In this document: one piece after another, positions 1 through 5,104 of the stretch
Layout of the letters: each line of letters begins with the position of its first letter
How positions within the stretch are numbered: the stretch's first letter is position 1
Source: Planctomycetes bacterium RIFOXYC2_FULL_41_27
GTDB lineage: Bacteria > Planctomycetota > Brocadiia > Brocadiales > Brocadiaceae
Assembly: GCA_001828645.1 (NCBI GenBank)
Contig: MHZD01000214.1
Span: 2,093-10,603, forward strand
Reading direction: 5' to 3'
Length of the DNA stretch: 8,511 bases
The notes under the pieces: model-generated
What the model was told of the DNA's origin: nothing
Seen by the model: the letters and a program-made list of their open reading frames with translations, nothing else
The model's database searches: none
Program-made: the position numbers and the translations under genes

Positions 1-224
1 AAAAAGCGGACAAGCCTATGATCCTTCTGCGCTAAATCATAAGCGACCTTTTCATCGCCGAACTCATCACACAAGCGTTTAAGCTCATCCTCAAATACGT
101 CGGATATACGCTTTACAAAAATAAGCGGCAAAATGTAATCCTTAAACTTCGGCGCATCCACCGCCCCGCGAATACTGCACGCCGCAGCCCAAAGCCAGGA
201 CTCAAGTGTTTTTATATCAAGCAT
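1..224 (-). CDS. hsdM: Type I restriction-modification DNA methyltransferase subunit HsdM, N-terminal part (runs off window)
   Basis: This is the first 74 codons of a type I restriction-modification methyltransferase (M) subunit. In the family, HsdM binds S-adenosylmethionine and methylates adenine within the target chosen by the specificity subunit HsdS; it is cytoplasmic and DNA-bound. The visible part begins MLDIKTLESWLWAAACSIRG and continues with DAPKFKDYILPLIFVKRISD at about residues 23-42, the typical helical HsdM N-terminal domain. The SAM-binding and NPPF catalytic motifs would lie beyond the window edge. The ATG at 224-222 is supported by a good ribosome binding site (AAAGAGGT about 6 bases upstream). 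It is the last gene of a minus-strand group of partial defence genes. The visible frame is open, but whether the whole gene is intact cannot be judged. Confidence 0.88.
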   Translation of the reverse strand, partial: MLDIKTLESWLWAAACSIRGAVDAPKFKDYILPLIFVKRISDVFEDELKRLCDEFGDEKVAYDLAQKDHRLVRF

Positions 225-256
225 TATCTACCTCTTTTTTAACATCTTCGACTTTA

Positions 257-625
257 TCAGCGATTAGAGACTTGCCACCATGGCAATTGGTCAGCAGACT
301 GCTGACCAATTGTGCGGTCAGGGCATTCTTGTGCAAAAAACCGCATATATTTAAGATTCGAAGCGGATAAACCTTTCATATCAGGGAATGCCTCCCGCAG
401 ATCCGCCGAAAGCCGATCAATCACCTTAGCGCCCCACCCCTGCCGGTTCTGACGGTCCAATATTTCACGCCCAATCTCATGGTACAATTTGATCTGTTCG
501 GCATTCGCGGCAAGCAGAGCCTTCTGGCGAGCACCGGCAATTCTCTTTTTAAGAGAAACAACCCATACGGCATAATCTTCCGGCAATACTGCCGGTTTTC
601 TGCGTATAGATTTTTCTTTGCTCAT
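257..625 (-). pseudogene. DUF1016 (YhcG-type) protein, truncated after its N-terminal domain
   Basis: The 122-residue product matches the N-terminal domain of DUF1016/YhcG proteins. The features seen are the LYHEIGREILDRQNRQGWG segment (about 48-66), then VIDRLSADLREAFPDMKGLS and NLKYMRFFAQECPD, and finally QQSADQLPWW at about 108-117. Full-length relatives are usually over 300 residues and carry a PDDEXK nuclease-like domain at the C-terminus; here the frame ends five residues after LPWW, so that domain is missing. These proteins often sit inside type I restriction-modification operons, which fits hsdM lying 32 bases downstream. In another frame the DNA just beyond LPWW encodes GKSLIADKVEDVKKEVDNA and stops across the hsdM start. 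This could be a frameshifted continuation (LPW..(T)LL..KV.D is usual in the family) or the tail of another gene joined by deletion. The ATG at 625 overlaps the stop of the preceding stub (ATGA). It is probably non-functional as a nuclease. Confidence 0.75.
284..312. repeat. Perfect 29-bp palindrome at the 3' end of the DUF1016 fragment
   Basis: CAATTGGTCAGCAG (284-297) is followed by a single A and its exact reverse complement (299-312). The palindrome spans the codons for the conserved QQSADQLPW motif, immediately before similarity to DUF1016 ends. With 14-bp arms and no real loop it would form a cruciform rather than an ordinary RNA hairpin. There is no T-run, so it is not a classical terminator. 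It may be chance within a conserved coding motif or the product of a rearrangement. Confidence 0.9.
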
Positions 626-699
626 ATCTTAAACCCCATCCTTGGCAAGTGGATATTTACCTTCATGGAACTGTATAATTGACTTTTCTTTATTGCCAT
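622..699 (-). pseudogene. HsdM-like N-terminal stub (25 codons)
   Basis: The short frame starts MAIKKSQLYSS, which is the characteristic beginning of another class of type I methyltransferase subunits (family pattern MAIKKSELYSSLW...). It then leaves the family and ends as MKVNIHLPRMGFKI. An AAGGA ribosome binding site precedes the ATG at 699, and the stop overlaps the DUF1016 start (ATGA). The downstream part in a shifted frame reads QFHEGKYPLAKDGV and then stops, which may be a fragment of a different gene. The simplest reading is an hsdM gene lost almost entirely by deletion, leaving its start. Assignment rests on about eleven residues, so chance resemblance is possible. Confidence 0.5.
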
Positions 700-821
700 T
701 ACTTATTTGTCCTTGCTTTAACAAACTCCTGTAAGTTCTAGAGTCGTTTCTTTAAATCTTTTGCTTTATTTTGAATCAAAGCCCTCACAGAAGCTTCTCT
801 GTTTTTTTTATCCTTTTTCAT
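699..821 (-). pseudogene. Remnant of the AbiEii toxin gene (nucleotidyltransferase partner of AbiEi)
   Basis: An ATG at 821 overlaps the abiEi stop (ATGA), the usual coupling in abiEi-abiEii operons. The frame reads MKKDKKNREASVRALIQNKA and goes on KDLKKRL before a TAG at 740-738. Past the TAG the same frame continues NLQEFVKARTNK and ends in TAA at 701-699, overlapping the next start (TAATG). The ASVRALIQNKA segment and the later LQEF segment resemble the first 30-40 residues of AbiEii-type toxins (family pattern SIRARLLNxAK...LLQxF...ERFLYRL). Everything after that, including the nucleotidyltransferase GSxxD-type core expected in a protein of about 200-300 residues, is absent. The toxin is therefore almost certainly inactive. 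The assignment depends on position next to abiEi as much as on sequence. Confidence 0.6.
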
Positions 822-1420
822 ATCAGAGCTTCCAGTATTGGCTTTATAATGCTATCTACACGACAAATTTTAGCGTATTCCATGATTTCTTTTGGTTTTA
901 TACCTTTTTCTGCAACAGCAACTTTGAGGGCGGCTCTCGCTACATCGACACCTATTCTATTGCGGAATTTGAAACAATCGGCAATCGTCCTGGCAAGGCT
1001 ATAAACTTTGATCTGGCAACCTTCAACTTCGTGTTTTTCAATCCCTGTTTTCCATGCTTTGGACGCAAAGCGGTAAAATTTGACTGGGGGGTATTTAATT
1101 CTATTGGCGTGTGTACCTTGTGGAATAGCTAGATCCACATATTTAGGAATTTCATTTGTTGCTTCATAAAAAGAAAGGGCGGAAAGAAGGCAAATAACAC
1201 CCTTCGGAGCCTGAAGCGATGCAATAACAAGATCAGGGTGAGAACCAGGATCGTAATCAGATATACGATAAAGACCCCGGGCAATCTTTTCAACCTTCCC
1301 CTCTTTTTCAAGAGCGCTGAGCGAATCAGGATGAAATCCAGCCCCTAGAATAACGGAAAACCGCGCTACCCCGCCATGATGCTGAAAAAAACTCATTAGT
1401 TCGTGTGCTCGTGTCTGCAT
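818..1420 (-). CDS. AbiEi-family antitoxin / transcriptional autorepressor
   Basis: The 200-residue product is an AbiEi-type antitoxin of type IV toxin-antitoxin (abortive infection) systems. In the family, the antitoxin does not bind the toxin: it represses the operon and counteracts the AbiEii nucleotidyltransferase indirectly. The N-terminus (about 6-55) is a winged helix-turn-helix with the typical LSALEKEGKVEKIARGLYRI wing ending around residue 53. The C-terminal domain (about 60-200) contains GVICLLSALSFYEAT, the segment VDLAIPQGTHANR, and KVYSLARTIADCFKFRNRIG, all characteristic of AbiEi proteins. Length is normal and the frame is intact. The ATG at 1420 has a GAGGT ribosome binding site, a promoter with 17-bp spacing, and two palindromes suited to autorepression. 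Its toxin partner downstream is only a remnant, so this is an orphan antitoxin. Confidence 0.85.
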   Translation of the reverse strand: MQTRAHELMSFFQHHGGVARFSVILGAGFHPDSLSALEKEGKVEKIARGLYRISDYDPGSHPDLVIASLQAPKGVICLLSALSFYEATNEIPKYVDLAIPQGTHANRIKYPPVKFYRFASKAWKTGIEKHEVEGCQIKVYSLARTIADCFKFRNRIGVDVARAALKVAVAEKGIKPKEIMEYAKICRVDSIIKPILEALI

Positions 1421-1430
1421 TCAACCTCGC

Positions 1431-1447
1431 GTATAGATTATTAATAC
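1431..1447. promoter_or_regulatory. Operator-like palindrome 1 upstream of abiEi
   Basis: On the minus strand this reads GTATTAATAATCTATAC, with GTAT/ATAC inverted ends. It agrees with the palindrome at 1458-1474 at 14 of 17 positions in the same orientation, with centres 27 bp apart. It lies between the -10 box and the abiEi ribosome binding site. AbiEi repressors are known to bind paired inverted repeats at their own promoters, so this is a plausible operator; binding is inferred. Confidence 0.5.
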
Positions 1448-1456
1448 TTGTTAACA

Positions 1457-1485
1457 TGTATATATAATTTATACGATTATGTCAA
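1457..1485 (-). promoter_or_regulatory. Sigma-70-type promoter of abiEi
   Basis: On the minus strand, TTGACA (1485-1480) is a perfect -35 box, followed by a 17-base spacer and TATACA (1462-1457) as the -10. The transcript would start near 1450, about 30 bases before the abiEi ATG. The -10 and spacer overlap an operator-like palindrome, which fits repression by blocking RNA polymerase. Confidence 0.6.
1458..1474. promoter_or_regulatory. Operator-like palindrome 2 over the abiEi promoter
   Basis: On the minus strand this reads GTATAAATTATATATAC, with GTATA/TATAC inverted ends 7 bases apart. It covers most of the -10 box and the adjoining spacer of the abiEi promoter. Together with the copy at 1431-1447 it forms a pair in the same orientation, as expected for a cooperatively binding autorepressor. 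Confidence 0.5.
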
Positions 1486-1661
1486 TGATTTTTACGAGGG
1501 AGAACATGAGTCAATTCTTGTTTGTAGTAAGATTTTAATTTTAACTGACGTTGTAATGTAATCCAAGTGTTTTTTAGTATCACTACAATGAAAGATTAAA
1601 AGGCTGCTATCTATAAAGATTTTTGTAAAAAGATATTTTAAGTATAAACATCAGTTAACTT
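1486..1661. other. AT-rich spacer between divergent abiEi and glycosyltransferase transcription units
   Basis: I see no gene here. The only start with a good ribosome binding site (ATG at 1506 after GAGGGAG) opens a frame of just ten codons, MSQFLFVVRF. No hairpin, repeat copy or RNA gene stands out. Confidence 0.6.
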
Positions 1662-1689
1662 TTGATTTTAAAGACGTTTTTTGTATAAT
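1662..1689 (+). promoter_or_regulatory. Sigma-70-type promoter of the glycosyltransferase pair
   Basis: TTGATT (1662-1667) and a perfect TATAAT (1684-1689) are separated by 16 bases. The start of transcription would be near 1696, giving a leader of about 100 bases that carries the hairpin repeat at 1726-1775 before the first gene. Confidence 0.6.
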
Positions 1690-1725
1690 GCGTAAATGAT
1701 GTCTTATCGGAACGAGTTGAAGTTA

Positions 1726-1775
1726 TAACCGCCCCTCTTTCCCCTCCTTCGAAAGGCGGGGAAGATGGGTGGTTA
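1726..1775. repeat. 50-nt hairpin repeat (family 1, copy A) in the 5' leader of the GT87 gene
   Basis: The outer arms TAACCGCCC (1726-1734) and GGGTGGTTA (1767-1775) pair along their length with one G-T wobble. The middle TCTT/AAGA pairs, and the inner arms CCCCTCCTT and AAGGCGGGG pair with one T-C mismatch around a CGA loop. It shares the CCCC..TT - short loop - AA..GGGG plan with copies at 3108-3152, 3736-3780 and 6243-6281. No T-run follows, so it is not a standard terminator. If transcribed it places a stable stem about 24 bases before the preferred start of the next gene. Confidence 0.8.
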
Positions 1776-1798
1776 GTTTAGTTGTGGCTATCAGCGCT

Positions 1799-3184
1799 AT
1801 GGATGTAAAAAAGAATCTAAACAATCGCACCTATAAACTCTTGATCATCATATTCGCAGTTGCCATTGTGGGATTTTCCGTTCTCCCTGTCTGCAACTAT
1901 TTTCGTAGTCACACCCATGATCATACGAAGGACTACGGTAGATACTATCAAATCGGACAGACTGCACTTCATCATGGCGACATTTACATAAAAGGTGGAG
2001 ATGAAATGTTCCAGTTTATGTATCCGCCCCCTGCGGCTGTCTGTTTCGCTTTTCTGAGTGCATTAGGACTATTACCATTCATCGGAACTCTTGTGCTTGT
2101 AAATTCAGCCGCATGGGTTTCAAGTGTCTTTTTGTCTGTATATCTCACCACAGGAAAGGCATTGCGACAACATTCGCTCCTGTACCTGATACCAACCGCC
2201 TGTTGCGCACCTTACATCTGGGACATTTACCTGTTGGGACAACCCAATTTATTACTACTTGCATGCATGTTGGGAGCATTCACCTGCCTTCAACTGAAGA
2301 AGGAATGGTGTGCGGGAGCATTGATTGCAGCGGCAGTGTCAATCAAAGCGTTCCCAATCCTTTCCATTGCATATTTAGTGTATCGCCGGCATTGGAAAGC
2401 AACGCTGTTTACGCTTGCGTTCATGTTCTTTTTTCTCGTGCTTTTGCCTGCTCCATTACGAGGATTTCAGCGCAATCTGCAGGATCTCAAAACCTGGAGT
2501 GAAGGCATGGTATTCCATTATGATGCCAATTCGATTGCCCAACGTCCCAGCCGCGGGTACAGTTGGGAAAATCAATCGCTGATCGCTGTTGCCAATCGAC
2601 TCCTGAGACCTGTGGATGCTTTCCGGGATAAAAATAAGCCCCGCTATGTAAATTTAGTAAACCTTGAATTTAAGTACGTCAATAGTATCATTGTAATTAT
2701 TGGCCTCGGTTTTTGCCTCTTTTACATCATTTCAATGCCTCGCTATACTCGGCGAACGATGCTCTCTAATTCTATCGAGTATGCCATGCTGTTACTGTTA
2801 ATCCTGCTCTTTACACCGCTTTCGTTTACCTATTTTTATGTCTGGCTCTTGTATCCGCTCATGGTCGTCTTAAATATCCTGTTAACTACACCGTTTCCAT
2901 CCCGGGAATGGAATAAGACATTAACCTGGTTTATGGTCTGTTTGCTTCTCCTCTGTTTTACGTTACCAGTACCCGGCTTCAATCGTCTGGGAGCACTGGG
3001 CAATACCTTTTGGGCGTGTGTTTTATTATTGGTTGGGCTCGGCTGGAAGCTGCGGAAACTGAAAAACCATCGAGATTTTCATGACGCAGCATTGCCGCAA
3101 CCAAATGACCCCCTCTCTTTCCCTCCTTCGCAAGGGGGAGACACAAGGGGGTGTAAAAAAACTTTCCAAAACTTGTCCTCATGA
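1799..3184 (+). CDS. Polytopic membrane glycosyltransferase, GT87 / DUF2029-type
   Basis: The 461-residue inner-membrane protein has about ten hydrophobic segments, the first at about 13-33 just after the basic MDVKKNLNNR. It matches polyprenol-phosphate-sugar-dependent transferases of family GT87: KDYGRYYQIG (44-53) in the first outside loop with the likely catalytic Asp45, YPP at 75-77, LLGQPNLLL at 145-153 and SIKAFPIL at 181-188. Such enzymes take a sugar from a lipid carrier on the outer membrane face; donor and acceptor are unknown here. An upstream in-frame GTG at 1769 was rejected because it lies in the 3' arm of hairpin copy A and would add a hydrophobic junk leader; the ATG at 1799 has only a weak ribosome binding site. 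About 25 C-terminal residues (from NDPLSF, about 437) are translated from dispersed repeats, and the TGA lies inside a second repeat family. The next gene starts 42 bases later, probably the same operon. Confidence 0.8.
   Translation: MDVKKNLNNRTYKLLIIIFAVAIVGFSVLPVCNYFRSHTHDHTKDYGRYYQIGQTALHHGDIYIKGGDEMFQFMYPPPAAVCFAFLSALGLLPFIGTLVLVNSAAWVSSVFLSVYLTTGKALRQHSLLYLIPTACCAPYIWDIYLLGQPNLLLLACMLGAFTCLQLKKEWCAGALIAAAVSIKAFPILSIAYLVYRRHWKATLFTLAFMFFFLVLLPAPLRGFQRNLQDLKTWSEGMVFHYDANSIAQRPSRGYSWENQSLIAVANRLLRPVDAFRDKNKPRYVNLVNLEFKYVNSIIVIIGLGFCLFYIISMPRYTRRTMLSNSIEYAMLLLLILLFTPLSFTYFYVWLLYPLMVVLNILLTTPFPSREWNKTLTWFMVCLLLLCFTLPVPGFNRLGALGNTFWACVLLLVGLGWKLRKLKNHRDFHDAALPQPNDPLSFPPSQGGDTRGCKKTFQNLSS
3108..3152. 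repeat. Hairpin repeat (family 1, copy B) in the 3' end of the GT87 gene
   Basis: The outer arms ACCCCCT (3108-3114) and AGGGGGT (3146-3152) are perfectly complementary. The inner CCTCCTT and AAGGGGG arms pair around a CGC loop. It is read in frame as NDPLSFPPSQGGDTRGC, an extension beyond the last membrane segment of the transferase. No T-run follows on the plus strand. Confidence 0.8.
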
Positions 3185-3192
3185 AAATGGGG
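3171..3192. repeat. Short GAAA-loop hairpin repeat (family 2, copy 1)
   Basis: ACTTGT is followed by CCTCATGAAAATGGGG, which folds as CCTCAT-GAAA-ATGGGG with one T-G wobble. An identical 22-nt copy lies at 5075-5096 and a variant at 5162-5183. The TGA stop of the GT87 gene (3182-3184) is within this copy. Confidence 0.85.
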
Positions 3193-3226
3193 GAAAAAAG
3201 TTTTTACAAGGTAATACTATAGTAAG

Positions 3227-4930
3227 ATGAGCTTAACACCCTCTATCAACAACACGCGGACAATAGCAGCCTGTATCATACTGTTTACGGCATTTCTCTT
3301 CCTGTTCAATACAGGAAAAAGGGACTTATGGGCGCCTGATGAGCCTCGTTATGCGCAAGTCTCGAAAGAAATGCGGGACAGCGGCAACTTTATTGTTCCT
3401 CATTTAAACAGCGAACCATATCCTGATAAACCCCCGCTTTTATTCTGGCTCATTAATTTGTTTTCGATTCCCTTTGGAAAGATTACGGCGGTGTCTTCCC
3501 GCCTGCCTTCCGCCTTCGCAGGCATCGGCTGCTGTCTGGCAATATTTTATCTCGGCAAAAGTTTATACCATAATACGCGAATCGCTTTACTGGCATCACT
3601 CTTCCTTGCCACCAGTTCAAAGTTCCTGTGGATGGCGCATCGCGTGGCCTTTGACGTCCTCCTCACTTTTTTCGTTACGATGGCGATACTCTGTTTCTAT
3701 AAAGGATACGCAGCACGGCATAATCACAGCCCGATTACTCCCCCTATTCCCCCATCTTTTCAAGGGAAGGATGAAGGTAAAGTAAAAAAACAAGAACGGC
3801 GATATTACATCCTCTTTTACATTTTCATGGCGCTGGGGGTGCTTACAAAAGGACCTGTAGGCTTCATCATTCCATTTTGCATTGTATTAACCTATCTCAT
3901 CTTGAAAAAGGATATTCGGGTCTTAAAGGAAACTCGTCCCTGGATAGGCGGGGCAATATTTCTCTTTATAGTATTTACCTGGGTCTATCTGGCGAGTATT
4001 TACGGCGGCAAGGAATATACTTACCAGATTCTTTTCAAGCAGAATGTCGGTAGATTTGCCAGTTCGTTTGCCCACAAACGTCCATTTTATTATTATTTCA
4101 TAAATTTTCCTGTCAATTTTATACCGTGGAGTCTCTTTATCCCGGGTATCGCTATATACCTGTTTTCCAAAGAAGGACGGGCAAAGATACAAAATATCTT
4201 GATGCCTGTCATTTGGTTTGCGGTAGTTTTCATTTTCTTTTCGATTGTGTCTGGGAAAAGAGATATTTACGTCCTTCCTCTCTATCCTGCTGCAGCCCTG
4301 ATTACAGCATGGTTTTTGAATGAATTTGTTGAGCAATTCCGTGAAAAACATTTTAAAAGAATAGGCTATTATCCGTGTTATATTCTGTGTGGAATTTCAC
4401 TTGCACTCAGTATTCTTTTACCGATAGTGGTATATAAACTCTTTCCACAGTATACATCTTCAACAATTCCATTTGTGGCAATTCTCCTGATCGGTGGCCT
4501 TATGATGTCGAGGTTCGCAAGGCATGGCAGGATAATTCCTTTTCTCTTCACGCTTATTTTTGTTGTATTTTTCGCTTTTAATATCGGCACCTTGAAGGCT
4601 ATTCCGATTCTGAATCAATATAAATCCGCCAAAGAAATCTGCGACAAGGCAAATTCTGTGATGAAGCCCGGTGAAAAATTGGCCATGTACAATTTTTTCA
4701 GAGACCCTTATCTGTTTTATACCAATAAAAATCATATAGAGGCACTATGCGGGATAGATGAACTGAGACGATTCCTGAATTCGAATGAACGTGTGTTTCT
4801 TTTCATACAGGAGAAAGATTTCAAAGAAGCTTCAAAATTACTTGAAATGCCAATGTTTGTCCTCGAAAAGGATTCCGTAGGTCATCGAGATATCCTTTTT
4901 ATTTCAAACAAGAAAGTGTCTGAAATTTAA
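3227..4930 (+). CDS. ArnT/PMT-like membrane glycosyltransferase (GT83 family)
   Basis: The 567-residue protein resembles ArnT and related PMT_2 transferases, which move a sugar from undecaprenyl phosphate to an envelope lipid or glycan on the periplasmic side. Seen in order: a first membrane segment at 12-28, the first-loop motif LWAPDEPRYAQ (34-44) with Asp38-Glu39 and Arg41-Tyr42, PDKPPLLFW (66-74), AFDVLLTFF (141-149), VLTKGPVG (205-212), a loop with NVGRFASSFAHKRPFYYYF (273-291) and SGKRDIYVLPLYPAAAL (342-358). Length is normal for the family. Residues of about 170-185 (ITPPIPPSFQGKDEGK) come from a degenerate copy of the family-1 repeat, inserted in frame in the loop before the LTKGPVG helix. 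The ATG at 3227 has a weak ribosome binding site (AAGG about 16 bases upstream), so translation may depend on the preceding gene. The substrate is unknown; I would not call it arnT, because no other lipid A aminoarabinose genes are visible. Confidence 0.85.
   Translation: MSLTPSINNTRTIAACIILFTAFLFLFNTGKRDLWAPDEPRYAQVSKEMRDSGNFIVPHLNSEPYPDKPPLLFWLINLFSIPFGKITAVSSRLPSAFAGIGCCLAIFYLGKSLYHNTRIALLASLFLATSSKFLWMAHRVAFDVLLTFFVTMAILCFYKGYAARHNHSPITPPIPPSFQGKDEGKVKKQERRYYILFYIFMALGVLTKGPVGFIIPFCIVLTYLILKKDIRVLKETRPWIGGAIFLFIVFTWVYLASIYGGKEYTYQILFKQNVGRFASSFAHKRPFYYYFINFPVNFIPWSLFIPGIAIYLFSKEGRAKIQNILMPVIWFAVVFIFFSIVSGKRDIYVLPLYPAAALITAWFLNEFVEQFREKHFKRIGYYPCYILCGISLALSILLPIVVYKLFPQYTSSTIPFVAILLIGGLMMSRFARHGRIIPFLFTLIFVVFFAFNIGTLKAIPILNQYKSAKEICDKANSVMKPGEKLAMYNFFRDPYLFYTNKNHIEALCGIDELRRFLNSNERVFLFIQEKDFKEASKLLEMPMFVLEKDSVGHRDILFISNKKVSEI
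3736..3780. repeat. Degenerate family-1 repeat inside the ArnT-like gene (copy C)
   Basis: The C-rich half (ACTCCCCCTATTCCCCC) and the G-rich half (AAGGGAAGGATGAAGG) follow the plan of copies A, B and D, but base pairing is largely lost. It is read in frame without introducing a stop. Loss of pairing with an open frame suggests an old insertion that has adapted to being coding. Confidence 0.65.
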
Positions 4931-4961
4931 AACCCCTTACGAAGTCGTTTTCCCAAGTGTT

Positions 4962-4982
4962 GCACTTCAATATTGAATGTGC
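4962..4982. repeat. Palindrome 31 bp after the ArnT-like gene
   Basis: A perfect 12-bp palindrome TTCAATATTGAA (4966-4977) is flanked by GCAC and GTGC with one bulged T. It lies directly after the glycosyltransferase stop codon. There is no loop and no T-run, so it is a poor terminator; a protein-binding site is possible. Confidence 0.5.
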
Positions 4983-5002
4983 CATTTCCTAACCAGATAG
5001 AA

Positions 5003-5017
5003 TTGTAATAATTACAA
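5003..5017. promoter_or_regulatory. Fur-superfamily-like 7-1-7 palindrome
   Basis: TTGTAATAATTACAA is a perfect 7-1-7 inverted repeat. It differs by one symmetric position from the PerR consensus TTATAATNATTATAA, and likewise from the Gram-positive Zur consensus TCGTAATNATTACGA. It lies 270 bases before the exchanger gene, with no clear promoter beside it, so regulatory use is only a suggestion. Confidence 0.35.
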
Positions 5018-5024
5018 ATATGCC

Positions 5025-5045
5025 ATGTAAAAATTATTTTTACAT
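5025..5045. repeat. Perfect 21-bp AT-rich palindrome
   Basis: The arms ATGTAAAAAT and ATTTTTACAT flank a single T at 5035. A short TTTTC tail follows on the plus strand. It could act as a weak bidirectional terminator between the glycosyltransferase and exchanger genes, or as a binding site. Its TGTAA/TTACA ends are shared with the palindrome at 5003-5017. Confidence 0.5.
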
Positions 5046-5074
5046 TTTCAGCAAAATATTTTTTAACGAATAAG

Positions 5075-5096
5075 ACTTGTCCTCATGAAAATGGGG
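5075..5096. repeat. Short GAAA-loop hairpin repeat (family 2, copy 2)
   Basis: ACTTGT followed by CCTCATGAAAATGGGG is identical to copy 1 at 3171-3192. It lies in the spacer before the exchanger gene, just before the large inverted repeat at 5105-5230. Confidence 0.85.
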
Positions 5097-5104
5097 AGAA
5101 GTAA

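Noticed and set aside
284..312. Palindrome as a phage or integron attachment site
   Set aside because: There is no integrase, no direct repeat partner and no tRNA; it lies within conserved DUF1016 codons.
761..1132. 123-codon plus-strand open frame opposite abiEi
   Set aside because: It is the antisense shadow of the well-supported AbiEi gene; the Phe/Tyr-rich translation matches no family I know.
1506..1538. Ten-codon open frame with a GAGGGAG ribosome binding site
   Set aside because: Too short to support without conservation data; no downstream gene suggests leader-peptide control.
1769..1798. Upstream GTG start for the GT87 gene
   Set aside because: The GTG is within the 3' arm of hairpin repeat copy A, and the extra residues MVSLVVAISA precede what looks like a natural N-terminus (MDVKKN followed by a membrane helix).
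3923..4351. 142-codon minus-strand open frame within the ArnT-like gene
   Set aside because: It lies fully inside a strongly conserved gene on the other strand, with no ribosome binding site and a low-complexity translation.
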